From contig OZ231127.1 in NCBI GenBank assembly GCA_965153355.1, positions 19,964,001 through 20,028,000 of the forward strand: a stretch of DNA of 64,000 nt, read 5' to 3'. Both the position numbers and the translations under genes were made by a program. This document shows positions 12,470-25,700 of this stretch, piece by piece. Numbering within the stretch: the stretch's first letter is position 1; each line of letters opens with the position of its first letter. Below the pieces are notes generated by a model. It was given only the letters and a program-made list of their open reading frames with translations. It was not told the origin of the DNA and searched no databases. Source of the DNA: Flaccisagitta enflata (Eukaryota; Chaetognatha; Sagittoidea; Aphragmophora).

Positions 12470-12860
12470 ATGGGATTGACAATCAACGTAACGAGAATAA
12501 ATAGAATTGACTAGAAATCAAAACAGACACGGAAATAAATAGTATAGTCAGTCAGTAGTGAGTTTTTTAAATAATAAACGAAGCGAGAATAAATAGCTAT
12601 TCTAAATTCGTCCACTTAAGGAATCAACCACTATGGGCCAGGCCCTTGAAACTGGAAAGAAACGCAGAAATAAATAGTCAAGTCAATCAGTTGTCAGTAA
12701 GTCATTTAAATAAGTAACGAAAGAACGCAGTAATGAATAAATAGTCCAGTCAGTAGTGAGTGAGTCATTCAAATACCCGCCAAAATGATAGCAATCAGCT
12801 AGTCTAAAATCGTATACTAGAGGAATCAAGAAATTTCGGGATAGGCCCTTGAAACTGGAT
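12470..12860. repeat. imperfect tandem repeat of about 200 bp
   Basis: Two to three degraded units sharing GAATAAATAG, GTCAGTAGTGAGT, CATTCAAATA, AGGAATCAA and GGCCCTTGAAACTGGA in the same order. No coding frame is supported. Confidence 0.7.
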
Positions 12861-12915
12861 GGCAGAAATCTAGAAAAAAAAAAATGATATCTGGAAGAGG
12901 CAACACAAGAGAGAA

Positions 12916-13110
12916 GTTGTCTCTGTCGGTGGACAGAGTCTGAGACATAACAGGTGAAAAACGTATGTTTGACCATATGCATCCCCGTTTCTCTGTCGGT
13001 AGACAGAGGTGGAGATTTGATAGATACAAAAAGGCCGGATAGTAAGTTAGTAACCACAGGTAGCGAGATCATATGCATCCCCGTATCTCTGTCGTTAGAC
13101 AGAGGTGGAG
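12916..13110. repeat. three copies of a CTCTGTC..GACAGAG hairpin motif
   Basis: CTCTGTCGGTGGACAGAG, CTCTGTCGGTAGACAGAG and CTCTGTCGTTAGACAGAG occur at about 12920, 12991 and 13087. The last two sit in a duplicated context (ATGCATCCCCGT before, GTGGAGATTT after). Each can form a 7-bp stem with a 4-base loop. Confidence 0.75.
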
Positions 13111-13140
13111 ATTTAATAGGTAAAAATAATGTAAAGAAAG

Positions 13141-13437
13141 GAGCCACGGCGGCGGTCATGTCAACCCCCAACAGCCAGGCGGCAAAAAGCCCAAACACAA
13201 GGGGGCAGAACGGCCCCCAAAGCCACAAAACCAGCAGGGCCACCCTGTGACCCAGTCCAAGACACCCAGGGGCCCCGCGCATTGCAGGGGCCCCGCCGTA
13301 ATAAAAAACCCCAGGAGGGGTACAAAGCACACCAGCACACCAGGAGGCAACAAAGCCCCCATTCTAAGCACACGGCCACACCAGCAAGGGACCCTGCACA
13401 AGCAAAGGCCCCCCACAGACAAGCAAGGGCAGGCTTT
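13141..13437. other. C/A/G-rich, T-poor segment
   Basis: About 300 bp with very few T on the plus strand and runs such as GGGGCCCCGCGC and CAGGGGCCCCGCC. Both strands have open frames here, which follows from the base bias. No protein domain seen. Confidence 0.6.
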
Positions 13438-13712
13438 TTGAAAATGGTTCGGTTTTTAATAAACACAGTTTATATATCTCTTCCTTTTTTCATTACGTTA
13501 TGTCGAACTTGAAGAGGGAATCAACGCCAAATAGGCCAAGGAAGGAATAAGATCACAGGTGCACTCTGTCCAGTAGCGACCGACTGACAACTTTACGGTC
13601 AGGATAAATGGAAGGTATAAACCCCTAAAGAAATCGCGAGTTCTGAGACGCGATGAAAGCTATTCTCGATTGCGGTGACTGGTGATAATACGACTACAAA
13701 CGAAACGCTTTA

Positions 13713-13713
<1 letters not shown>

Positions 13714-13774
<61 letters not shown>

Positions 13775-13775
13775 A

Positions 13776-13822
<47 letters not shown>

Positions 13823-13835
13823 AAGAAAGAAAGAG
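13714..13835. repeat. (GA)n (GACA)n compound microsatellite
   Basis: GA units at about 13716-13770, then GACA to about 13821, then GAAA/GA. Another GACA patch lies at 14038-14090. Confidence 0.96.
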
Positions 13836-15120
13836 AAAGAGAGAGGGTTACAATATAAGTCTCGGATTAAAAACTATTTGGACCATATTGGGTTAGCTGA
13901 TGGGGTCAGTAGGCAGCGATGTATGGCAAGGGACTTCAGGGACATCACGTGACGTCCCTGCTGTCGTGCTTGAAAGTTTGTCGGGCTTGAAAATGTGTTG
14001 TGAAAAAAAATTTGAAGAAAGGGAGAGCGAGACTGGCTGACAGACAGACAGACAGACAGACTAACAGAAAGACAGGCAAGCAGACAGACAGATAAACTCA
14101 ACATAAGTAATAAGATTTATTGAATTAAATCAAATCAAATCAAATCCTATGGGGGATATACCAAAAAAGTTATCAAAACAAAATGAGGCAGGGGCTTGAT
14201 TGATATGTGTTGATGATTAGTATGCATGCCCCTACCTGCTATATAGTTTTTCTAGATACTTTTTTAGCACAATACACTAAAGTGTATGAAACTATGAATC
14301 AATTAAAAGCAGATCTATTCGCTAAAGAAATAACCATCTAGTTGAGAATCACTCTTTTATTTGTTATTTTTTGTCTGGAATTGGCTTAGAAAGCATAGGA
14401 ATCATAGCAAATCAGTTAAAAAGCCGTCGTGCTTAGATATGCTGTCGTGCTTGGAATTGGCTGTGAAGTCCCTAGGCTCCAAGCTGCCATACATCGCTGT
14501 GACAGTAGGTCTCCAGCCTCCAAGTTACGTCGAAACCCAAGATGAATCAAAAGGCCCTTGCTCATGCACCCAATTTCACCCTCCCTGAGTCCCCCATACT
14601 AACAACACCTTTGCCACCCTCTAAACCTCATTCTCTCCTCCCCCTCAAAAACGCGACGCCAACTACCCAAATTGAATTGACTCAATGACTCAAGAGCATT
14701 CTTTTGTTTGAAAAAATTTAAAAGAATAAGAAAAAAGAAATTCTTTTTTGTTTCTTTCCTCGATCCAGCGCACGCCAAATTTGATATCTTTAAAAGAAAA
14801 TTAATGCAATTAGAGGTTCATTGAAACATGACCGTCAGTCAAATGGGTGCTTTTGTGCACAAAAAGGCGACATATATCTAAGCCATCTAAAACTGCGACG
14901 CGTATCATGAGGAATCTCAATGACTACCATCCGTTTTGTGAACCATCCTATTGGAAAAAAAGAATGAAAAAGGAAATGGAAAATCTTTTCATCTTTCTTT
15001 TTTACTTGCTCTTTTGTTTCTTCATACTCAAAATGAGAATCTCTCTCCCATGACTCCCTTTTGGAGCCAAAACCCCCGTTTTTATCTTTTTTCTATCCCT
15101 ATTCTTAGTAGTTAATGTTC
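13836..15120. other. unique DNA with a weak inverted pair, no gene seen
   Basis: CAGCGATGTATGGCA at about 13914 has an inverted partner at about 14483, each followed inward by a similar GGGACTT / GCACGACAGC context. This may be a decayed inverted-repeat element of roughly 600 bp. AATCAAATC repeats occur at 14127-14145. Confidence 0.4.
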
Positions 15121-15126
15121 TTTACT

Positions 15127-15240
<114 letters not shown>

Positions 15241-15444
15241 TTTGACTTTATCTGACGATCTAAGCCCCCGCATCCTCCCTATTGAAAAAGTCAATAAGGG
15301 GAGGAAGTTGAAAATCTTTCCCATCTTTATTTCCCCCATTTTTGGATTATCCATTTTTAAGAAATCTGATTATCGAGAATCTTTACTTCCGATCTTAATT
15401 CACCATTTCCCGAGTATCGGATCAAGTCTTTAGGGAGTCAACGA

Positions 15445-15605
<161 letters not shown>

Positions 15606-15685
15606 TATCCACTTCATCATGGGTCGCAGAAGTCATGAGCGGAATCTTTAAATCCATCATAATGAGCGACTGAATCGGTTGTGAC

Positions 15686-15768
15686 GGTCTGTTCATGTGT
15701 TTGTCCCATACGAACTCGTCATAGTCTCGGTCTGTTCATGTGTTTGTCCCATACGGACTCGTCACAGT
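15686..15768. repeat. 41-bp tandem duplication
   Basis: GGTCTGTTCATGTGTTTGTC followed by CCATACGRACTCGTCAYAGT occurs twice in a row with two differences. A recent local duplication. Confidence 0.9.
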
Positions 15769-16608
15769 TTCAAAGTTTGCTACGATTCGTTTCGCTTCAT
15801 GAATCGTTTACTTACTTTAGTCGTTCTGAAGTTGAATCGTGAAGCTCGGACTCAATCCTCACTCCCATTCCACTCTGGTGTAAACAACCCCCCATCACCC
15901 CCTTCGCTCACCAACCCCTCTCTTTTCTAACAGTACTACCCGCCAAAGGAAGACCTCGCCTCTATCCCTCTCACCCCCCGCCAGGCCGGAAATGGTCAGA
16001 CCAGAGCGCAGAAATGTGGACTGAACGCAGTCGTGGTTTTGCAACCTGACGAACACTTTGGCCTTTGAGTGATGGAGGGAGACTCCTGACTCCTGAGGCA
16101 TCATGCAGTTTCTTTGACCGGAAGCAAGCAAAACTTCAAACAATGTGTGTGAGTGAGAAGCGAAGTCGCGCAGAGGTGGCTGGCTGGCTGACCAGCTTTT
16201 TAGGAAGACTTCATTGTCTCAACGACGGCATTTCAGCATCGTTTTTACTTTGATCTTACGAACTTCCTCGACAATTTGCCTCAGCAGCCGCGATGGCAAC
16301 TTCGATCGGTCTTTCACGCTTTCAGTGCAGCATCAATATGGCCCGCAGGGTCGCATGCTTTGACCTCCGTCGCAACTGAAAAATATACATGTTTCCATAG
16401 GTTCATAGACGGAAAAGAGAGGAATCGCGCACACACACACACACACACAGATTAATGCTTTAACATCAAGCCTCACGCGATCCACACTCAAGATCATTCT
16501 AATTTATGCGCTTTTTTTACATGTGGGAGAGGGAGTGTTAAAATCCGCGGCGGTGCGCGTGCGCAGGGGGTCATCCGGCCTCATCCCGTGCCACGTTGGG
16601 GGCGAACG
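15769..16608. other. unique DNA, no gene seen
   Basis: Short open frames on both strands without domains. A (CA)n tract is at about 16429-16449. Confidence 0.5.
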
Positions 16609-16722
16609 CACGAGAGAGAATCGCACACACAGCACGGGATTGCACACGCAGCGAGAGATTGTACACGCAACGGGGTATCGCACACGCAACGGGGAATCAC
16701 ACACACGCTGAAGGGATTCACG
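16609..16722. repeat. minisatellite of about 18-20 bp
   Basis: Degenerate units of the form CGCACACGCAACGGGGAAT, about six copies. The open frames on both strands here are translations of this array. Confidence 0.8.
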
Positions 16723-16894
16723 CGCACAAACGACGGTCTCACGAGTTTTGAAATGACGATCGCCGAATTTTACGAGCGTAGAATGAAAACGTGGGACAGA
16801 AATAATAATTCGTTTATGAGTTGGCCTGCCCTATCTGCCCTCACTGCTTTACTGCCTGCGGGTCTCCCTGCTTATTAGAGGGATATTGAAAAAA
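16723..16894. other. short unassigned stretch
   Basis: Nothing recognised. Confidence 0.4.
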
Positions 16895-16985
16895 AAACAA
16901 GGCCGGATACACGGCTACCCCAGTCGCGTGCGGGTGGGCAGGGGCTGTAATTGAGGTCACCAGATCATTTGGGCAAAAACCGCAA
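16895..16985 (-). repeat. family S, truncated copy
   Basis: AACAAGGCCGGATACACGGC through CCCCAGTCGCGTGCGGGTGG and GGGCAGGGGC. The second half with the GACCGACC tract and the palindromic end is missing, replaced by three GCAAAAACC units. Confidence 0.85.
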
Positions 16986-17337
16986 AAACCGCAAAAACCT
17001 TCCCGACTGGCTCTGTCAAAAAATTCACTAAAAAAAGGCCTGCCCATTGTCATTCCATGGGTCCAAAGTCAAAATATTCAGATTCTAATTCTCACAAAAT
17101 GAGAGAAGAACAAGCATCATCGGCCGAAAGGAACTTCCCCCCCCTAATCAGAGACGCGACTAAAACATGACCCACAAAAAGTCGCTTCCCACAATCAAGG
17201 TCAATCATTGAGACGGACATTTGAACCCGATCCTTATCACGCATCGTAAACTCAAACGCGTGCCAGCCGTTTTCTGTCCTTCTATCTTGTTTTCTATCTC
17301 TCTATCTGCCATTCTCTTGTCCTTCTATCTTACTTTC

Positions 17338-18347
<1,010 letters not shown>

Positions 18348-18403
18348 CCTGCTCGAGATCGATAAGTTGATTTGCATACTGAAGTGTAATCATTTGTACA
18401 CGA
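18348..18403 (-). other. candidate 56-nt exon
   Basis: On the minus strand AAGTTTTTAG precedes the segment and CAGG/GTGAGA follows it, both close to splice consensus. One frame is open and reads RVQMITLQYANQLIDLEQ. No neighbouring exon was found, and chance splice-like borders cannot be excluded. Confidence 0.2.
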
Positions 18404-18698
18404 CTAAAAACTTATGTTGCACAGAGGTTGAATCGAAAACGATAAAAAATTTAAAACAGAATATTTCTCTTTTCCTGTGAATCCTTTTGAAATGGTTCAA
18501 TATTGTTTTGTTATTCTTTCTGTCAAACAGAAGCTCGACTCACACGCACATTCTCAATTGCGTCACATCAGAAATTTTCAATCAGATGCTTTTCAATGCG
18601 GCTAATTAAGCAGCAGCAGCCATTGCAAAAAACCCTGAGTGTTTGAAAGGTGGGGGGGACAATCCCTCCTAGCGATGAGAAAAATGGGACACATTCCT
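18404..18698. other. unassigned stretch
   Basis: No feature recognised. Confidence 0.4.
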
Positions 18699-18880
18699 CG
18701 ACGCGTGCTACGAGACTCTACACGCCACACTATCCGTCCCCCTGTCGTTTGGTGGGTTGGTCTGTCCGTCACACTTTTACTTTTTTCATGATTCTTATTT
18801 TTTGACCTCGCTGCTCCTGCCCAAATAGTCTGGTGACCTCAAATATTGCCCCTGCCCACCCGCACGCAACAACGGTAGCC

Positions 18881-20257
18881 CACTGCATGGCCTAACGGTA
18901 GTTACTCGGAAAAAATGCCTCGGCATAGCGTCCCATACTGGGGGGTAGTATGGACCCTCCCCATCACATCCATACCAAGAGCCAAATGTTCTACTTGGAA
19001 ATTAGGCCAAAATGGCCTCATATGGCCATTTCTCAGGTCATTTTGGCTCTACCATGGAATTCACATTTTTTTTTTCATTTGAGTGAATTTTTTTTTCTGG
19101 AACTGATGACAACGTTTATTTTGTTACCTTTGCATATATGCCGGGCTGAGGCAAGAAGAAAATCTGGTCAAATTGACCTAATGTGGCCTGATTAAAGGCC
19201 AAAAAATCCATTTCAGAAAGTAATAGTCGCAAAAGCGTTACATGGTCAGCGGTACCCAATGCCCCTAAGCCCCTGAGTGTATGTGGGAATGAGATGATGA
19301 GAGGGGCAGCCGCCCTGGAGGGGCCGACAACCCATGATTCCGCATAGGATAATTTTCTCTGGTTTTAGAAGCTGGTTTGGGGATCTGAGATGCTTGATTT
19401 GGGGTCTGAAAGACCTGATTTGAGGTCTGAGGGGTCTAATTTGGGGCCTGAAAGGCCTGATTTGGGGTCTGAGAGGCCTGATTTGGTGTCTCAGAGGTCT
19501 AATTTGGGGTCTGAGAGGCCTGATTTTTGGTCTAGAGGTCTGATTTGGGGTCTAGCGGTCTGATTTGGGGTCTGAGAGGCTTGATTTGGGGTCTGAGAGA
19601 CCTGATTTGGGGTCGGAGACACCTAATTTGGGGTCTGAAAGGCCTGATTTGGGATCTGAGAGGCCTGATTTGGGGTCTGATAAGCCTGATTTGGGGTCTG
19701 TAAGAATGGTTTTGGGTCTGAGAGGCCTTATTTGGGGTCAAAAGGGCTTCATTTGCAGTCTGGGAAGCCTGTTTTGAGGCTGGGGGGGGATGGACAGACA
19801 GATGGAAACCACAGAAAATTGCCCTATGTGGAATCAAAGATCATCGACCCTCTGGGGCTGCTGCCCAAAAGGATTTGAAAACATTTAGCTAAGCTAAATG
19901 TTTCAAAGTCGATAAAATGGATTTTTGGCCTGAAAAATGCCTTAGATCAGGCCATAGTAGGTCAATTTGACCTGATTTTTTTCTTGCTTTGGCCTGGCAT
20001 GTATCCATAGGGTAATGAAATACCTGTTGGCATCATTTCTAGAGAAAAAAGTCAGTCATATGAAAAAAAAAACGAAAATCCCATAAAAGAGCAGAAATGA
20101 CCTGAGAAATGGCTATATTAGGCCATTTCGGCCTAATTTTCAAGTAGAACATTTGGCTCTTGGTATGGATATGATGGGGAAGGTCCATACTACCCCCCAG
20201 TATGGTCCGCTATGCCGAGGCATTTTTTCCGAGTAACTAACATTAGGCCATACAGTG
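18881..20257. mobile_element. 1.4 kb foldback element inserted in family S
   Basis: The inverted arms begin CACTGCATGGCCTAACGG and end with the near-complement CATTAGGCCATACAGTG. The arms match for about 200 bp. TAGCC is present on both sides (18876-18880 and 20259-20263), with one extra C on the right. The arms contain GTTACTCGGAAAAAATGCC and CGGCATAGC, similar in layout to the arms of the element at 4280-6705. The middle is a minisatellite plus a family T fragment (TGGGGCTGCTGCCC at about 19853). No transposase. Confidence 0.8.
19370..19790. repeat. 20-21 bp minisatellite inside the foldback element
   Basis: About twenty degenerate units of GATTTGGGGTCTGAGAGGCC. The core motif resembles the minisatellite cores of family T modules. 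Confidence 0.9.
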
Positions 20258-20283
20258 CTAGCCGTGTATCCGGCTTTTTTTCT

Positions 20284-20545
20284 TGCATTCTTCGCAAGTT
20301 AATCATTCAGATTTAGGCGTAGCCTTTCTTGGACCAAGTTAAGATGAACATTGGACTTTAAAGATGTAGTTATTTTACAAGTGGCTTTAATAAGTGTATT
20401 GGCGCCCGCGACGTCAACGTGGGTGAGACACGTAAGGCCTAAATACGGAATTCCGATTCATGGGCCGCTTATTTCAACGCATTTAGATGTGAGGTCGGTC
20501 GACAGGACGCAATTGTTTTTTTGGCTTAAAAGCGCGTTTTGTTCC
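20284..20545. other. short unique stretch
   Basis: An open frame of 84 codons begins here but runs into the S copy. No domain recognised. Confidence 0.4.
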
Positions 20546-20750
20546 AAACAAGGCCGGATTCACGGCTACCGAAGTCGCGTGCAGGTGGGCAGGGGCCATA
20601 TTTGAGCATGAGGTCACTAGACCATTTACGCAGTAGCAGTGGGATCAAAAAAATAAAATCATAAAAAAAAGTAAAACATGACCGACCGACTGACCGATGG
20701 ACGGATGGACGGACAAAGCGGGTTGTAGAGTCGCGGGCACGCGACTAATA
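20546..20750 (-). repeat. family S, full-length copy
   Basis: Runs from AAACAAGGCCGGATTCACGG to AGAGTCGCGGGCACGCGACT with the GACCGACCGACTGACC tract between. It is the reverse orientation of the copy at 18699. Confidence 0.9.
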
Positions 20751-21040
20751 AGTAAACTACATAAAAAATGATTTATCATCAAATTTTGAAGAACTCATGA
20801 AGAAATTTGAGGAAAAGTTCAAGTTCAAGTTCAAGTAGCTTCAGTAGCGAAAGACGGTACGCCTGTTGGTCTGGAGATCATCAAGTACATAATCTGCATT
20901 CTGAGAAAATCCGATCACGAAATTCAGCGGTTCCCCTCTCCTGTTTTCCATTCTCAGCGCACTGTCCACTCCTATTGTTCTCTTGTTTTTTTCATCCATT
21001 AACAAATTGAAAATTGGGAAACAAGTAACATAAATGTATA
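20751..21040. other. short unique stretch with (TTCAAG)n
   Basis: Four TTCAAG units at about 20815-20838. Otherwise unassigned. Confidence 0.5.
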
Positions 21041-21649
21041 CTATCTTCACCAAAAGAAACGCGACACCCTGGCAAAGATATGATTTACTGATCATACTCT
21101 GACAAAATTCATTAACTGAGAGAGTTTGGAGGTCAAGTAAGTTATTCTTATAAAAAATACACAAGACTGTGGATCTAAAATGCAATTTATATCGCATTTC
21201 TTCATCAACAGGGGTTATAACCTCTTCTCATTTGTCCACAGTTTTTGCAAGCAAATGATTTTTGATTAAGGTTTACTCTTTTGCTTGCCATTTCTAAACG
21301 GCTTGAACTACAGAATCCAGATTGAGCCCCCCTTCGAGATTTTTTGATGTAGATTAATTTGCTTTTTTGGAAAAAGTATCTAGCTTCTCCAGAAGCTAAG
21401 ATAACAAAAGTTAAAGTTGTATCAATTTTAATCTTTTTTTTTTCTCACAATCTTTTATCAATTCTGAATATGACTATTTTCCTTCTTCTGCTTGCCATTT
21501 CTAAACGCTTTAAGATACAATTACCAGATTGGACTCATTTTGTAGATCTTTTAAAGAAGATTAATTTCTTTTTTAAAAAAAATATCTAGCTTTTCTAGAA
21601 GCCAAGATATTGTAGATAGAAGGTGTCGCGTTTCTTTTGGTGAAGATAG
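21041..21649. mobile_element. TA-flanked element with 28-bp perfect inverted ends
   Basis: CTATCTTCACCAAAAGAAAC followed by GCGACACC is perfectly inverted at the right end, and TA lies outside both ends. This fits a Tc1/mariner-type non-autonomous element. The interior holds two diverged tandem copies of a roughly 150-bp unit (CTTGCCATTTCTAAACG ... CTAGCTTYTCTAGAAGC). The same unit occurs once in each arm of the foldback element at 22731-27076. Confidence 0.85.
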
Positions 21650-21986
21650 TACTAACTCTCTTTTAAAATGTCTATCAATTTTCACATATTTCCATGCACT
21701 AGGTAATCAGTGAGATTTACAGATGCAAAAAAAAAAAAATCAAAGGCTAGAAACAAAGAAAAAAAATACTCTTTTAAAGGACTTAACATTTTTGACTAAT
21801 TCAAAATAATTCAAAGCTATTTTGACATGAATTTTACCATATTCATACTCTATAGGTTGGCTTTTTGACCGGCTGGGTAAAGAAATTAAAGACGGGGGGG
21901 GGGGGAAGAAATCTGTCCCTGCCCTTGCCCAATCATCCGAGACTTTGCCCCCTAAAGGGCTTGTTGATTTTCAAATTCTTTTTTTT
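21650..21986. other. unassigned stretch
   Basis: AT-rich, with a G run at 21894-21904. No gene seen. Confidence 0.4.
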
Positions 21987-22147
21987 TAGTTGCGGACACG
22001 CAACTCTATCAGAGGCTTTGTCCGTCTGTCCGTCCGTCGGTCCGTCGGTCCGTCCGTCATGGTGATCGGACTGGAAAGTGAAAACGCGCATTTCCGCCCC
22101 TGCCCACCCGTCCGCAACTGGTATTGGCCGTGTATCCGGCCTTGTTT
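21987..22147 (+). repeat. family S, internally shortened copy
   Basis: TAGTTGCGGACACGCAACTC, a TCCGTCCGTCGG tract, CCCCTGCCCACCCGTCCGC and GTGTATCCGGCCTTGTTT are in order. The ACTTTTT..CTGCTCCTGCCC middle is missing. Confidence 0.9.
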
Positions 22148-22212
22148 ATTATCTTTTGTTTAACTAGCGACCACAAAAACTGAATCCATAAAAGATTTTT
22201 TGTTTCTAGATA

Positions 22213-22394
22213 CAGTCAAACCCCGCTATAACATAAGGGATCCAAGAGTAATGGAAATCCACCTAAAAAGAATCTAAAAACTTGGTCCCTTCATGTCAAT
22301 TTCTTATAATCTCTTTATTGGCAATAGTGAAAATCCGTCCATAGTAGATAGAATTTGTTGGTCCCATGACATCCGTTATTGCGGGGTTTTACTG
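22213..22394. mobile_element. pogo/Tigger-like MITE (182 bp)
   Basis: CAGTCAAACCCCGCTATAAC at the left and GTTATTGCGGGGTTTTACTG at the right, flanked by TA. CAGT termini and a TA target are known features of pogo/Tigger-type Tc1/mariner elements. Too short to code. Relatives lie at 36059-36203 and 37789-38137. Confidence 0.8.
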
Positions 22395-22730
22395 TAAAAA
22401 AGGATATCACAAAAATTTAAAGTGTTCCAAAATGAGGTTTTTTTTATGAAAAAAATGTTCCCACTTATGTGTTTTTAAGTAGAAGCAAAAAAAATTTAGC
22501 TACAAAATATTTTTGTAAGAGTTGAAAACACCCGTTACTACACGGCCTTGTTCGCTAGTTTGGATTGACCGACTTAGATCATATTTTTTTCAACAAGCCT
22601 GACTCAGAGCTCAACTTTCAAATGCACAGTCAAATAAGGTTTGGATTTTATTTTATTTCAATGAGGCAAATTAGTACTAGTAGAATAAATACTACATAAC
22701 AAAACAGCCAATATGATGTATAAAGACGAT
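22395..22730. other. unique AT-rich stretch
   Basis: No gene or repeat recognised. Confidence 0.4.
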
Positions 22731-25700
22731 CACACTGTCCCCGATAGCCCTATAAAGTTGGGCATCAATGTCCATGGATCAGACCATGTTTCTTATGTTT
22801 TATGAGGTATTAGGACCTGGAAAAACATGGCGGCAAATTTTTTCTCACGCTGAAATTTTGTAAATATCATATTTTAGGGGTTTATGATAAACTCATGATT
22901 GTAGGTCTAAAACAAATGTTTAGGGTCACACTCTTTCAAGGATATCTCTGCTTCTAGAAAAGCTAGGAAACTTTTTAAAAAAAGCAAATTAATCTTCATC
23001 AAAAAATCTACAAGATGAGCGCAATCTGGTTTTTGTAGCTTTAACCGTTTAGAAATGGAAAGCAAAAACGTGAAAACAGTCAAAATCAAAATGGTTGAAA
23101 AATGACATATTGTTACTACTGAAGCTCATTTCTTACACGTTATCAGAATTTTGGTCCAGTCATTCTCTTGAACAGCCAAAAGCAATGAGTAGTTAGCATT
23201 ACCCTTTGAGTGAGGGGAGCAGGGTAGTGGCCCCAAAGGGATGAAGGCTGATAAAAGGCCCTTGGTGTGAAGGCTGATTCCAGGCCTTGGGAAGTTGATT
23301 TTGATTGAATCAGTTGCCAAACAGCAATATATCCCGTTTTCTGCTTTGTACAACTTTTGAATTGAGTCAGGGGAAGCAACGCAGCAGCCCCAAATGGATA
23401 AAATCCTGTAGAACAGGTCGCCCAAGGGGAATATGTGGTCATTGCTTTGCATGATTTCCTTTACTCTGCTTTGCATGATTATGAATTGGAGTGAGAGGAA
23501 GCAGGGCAGTGGCTCCATAGGGAACAAAGTCCTGTAGAACTTTTGATCATCCATCTATCCATCCGCCTGTCCCCCCAGGCCTTCACAGGCCTGAAATTTG
23601 CCCTCTCAAGCCTTGAATTTGAAAGGCAGGTTTAGGGCCTGAGAGGATGGATTTCAGGTTTGAGAGGGCAGATTTCAGGCCTGTGAAGGCAGATTCAAGG
23701 CCTGCAAGGGCAGATTTCAGGCCTGAGAGTGCAAATTTCAGGCTTGTGAAGGCCTAAGGGGGACAAACGGACAAAAAAACGGACAAACAAAAGTCCCCCT
23801 GTGTTTTTCAGGACTTTGTCCCTTTTGGGGCTGCTGCCCAAAAAATATACTGAACCAGTGGCCCCAAATTTAAAGTCTGGCAATTTAATTTGAGGCCTGA
23901 AAGGGCTGATTGGGAGCCTGAAAGAACATATCTTAAGCATGAGAGGGCTAATTTTAGTTTTGAAAGGGAAGAGCCAAGGTCTTAGGAGGCAGCTGTGAGG
24001 TCAAAAGGCTTAAGACAGATGTTTTGTATGATTTCTTTGATTTTAGGCCTAAGACAAGTTGTTGGGCAGTGGCCCCAAAAAGGTTGATGACCTATGCTTT
24101 CACATATACGGGGAATTTTCTGCTTCTCCTCCTCCTTCTCCCTCTGTCCATCCTCCCCCCTTCCCACCAACTCAAATCCTTGTCCTGAGGCCCAAATCCC
24201 AGTTTCAAGGCCCAAATCCTGGGAGATACAATTTTAAGCCCGAGAGGGCAGATTTGAAGCCCAAGAGAGCAGATTTGGGGCCAAAGAGGACAGATTGAAA
24301 GCTTTGAGTGGGCTTATTGGAGGCCTTGGAGCATAGATTTAACCAGTCGCCCAAGAGCAATATGTGGTCAACGATACCCGTTGCCCTGCTATGTATGTTG
24401 GTGATTGAAAGTGATGGGTAGCAGGGCAGCGGCCCTGAAGGGCTTGAAATCTGCTTTCTCAGGCCTTGAATCTGCCCTCTAAGGCCTGAAATCTGCTCTC
24501 TTAGGCCAGAAATCTGCCCTATCTGATTCAAGGCCTGGGAGTGCAGGTTTCAGGCCTGAGAGGGCAGATTTCATGTCTGAGAGGGCCTGGGGGGACAGAC
24601 AGATAGAAGGACAAACAAACAAATGGATGAACAGAACTTTGTCTCCTTTGGGGCTGCATCCCTGCTTTCTCTCATTGTGTATCAAGCACATGCAAAGCAG
24701 GGCAACGAGTATTGCTGACCACATATTGCCCTTGGGCGACTGGTTCAAATCTCGAATCCACCCTCTTATACCTCAAACTCACCCTGTTAGGTGTTCCAGG
24801 ACTCAAATTCGCCCTCTCAGCCCCAAAATTAGGCCTAAATCAATTGTATCAGGCCTCTCAAGCCCTTTCAAGCCCCAAATCAGCCCACTAAAACATTGAA
24901 TCCGCCCACTATAGCCTCAAATCAGCTCTAACAGGTCTCAACTCAGCTCTTTATGGCCTTGAATTATTCCTCTCAGGCCTCCAATATACCCTCTAAGGCC
25001 TCAAATAGTCCAGTCAGGTCTTTAGTTTGTCCTCTAAGGCCTTGAAACAGCCTTGGCTGGTCTAAAATCAGCCTTTAGGGGGCCTCATATCAGCCTTCTC
25101 AGAAGTTAGTTGTATAACAGGTCGCCCAAGGGCAATATGTGGTCAGCGATACCAGTTGCCCTGCTTTGCATGATTGTGAATCGTAGTGAGAGAAAGCAGG
25201 GCAGCGGCCCCAAAGGGGACGATGTCCTGTAGAACACAGGGGACTTTCGTTTGTTTGTTTGTCGTTTGTCCATCTCCCCCCCCCCCAGGCCCTCACAGTG
25301 CTGAAATCTGCCCTCTCAGGCCTGAAATCTGCCTATTCAGATTCAAACTCTGAGAGGGCAGATTTCAGGCCTGAGAGGGCAGATTTCAGGCCTGAACAGG
25401 TCGCCCAAGGGCAATATGTGGTCAGCGATACCCGTTGCCCTGCTTTGAGTGATTGTGAATTGGAGGGAGGGGGAAGCAGGGCAGCGGCCCCGAAGAGGAC
25501 GAAGTCCTATAGAACACAGGGGGACTTTTGTTCGTCTTGCCTGAGAAAGGGGATGAGATACTATAGAGGGCTGACCCAAGGCATTCAAGAGCCTAAACTG
25601 CGGTCTAAGGAGGTTGATATAAGGCCTAAGAATGCCAATTGGAAGCTTGAGAGGGCTGACTTGAGGCTTGGGAGAGCTGGATCAAGGCTTGAAATCAGAG

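Larger units (their letters stand above)
18699..20283 (+). repeat. family S copy split by a foldback element
   Basis: The S sequence runs from GACGCGTGCTACGAGACTCT to GCACGCAACAACGGTAGCC (18880) and continues at 20259 with TAGCCGTGTATCCGGC. Removing 18881-20258 leaves one uninterrupted S copy, so the foldback element inserted later. Confidence 0.85.

Noticed and set aside
12683-13330. 215-codon minus-strand frame
   Set aside because: It runs over the hairpin motifs and the T-poor segment, where lack of T removes stop codons on the plus strand and the bias opens the other strand. No domain is recognisable.
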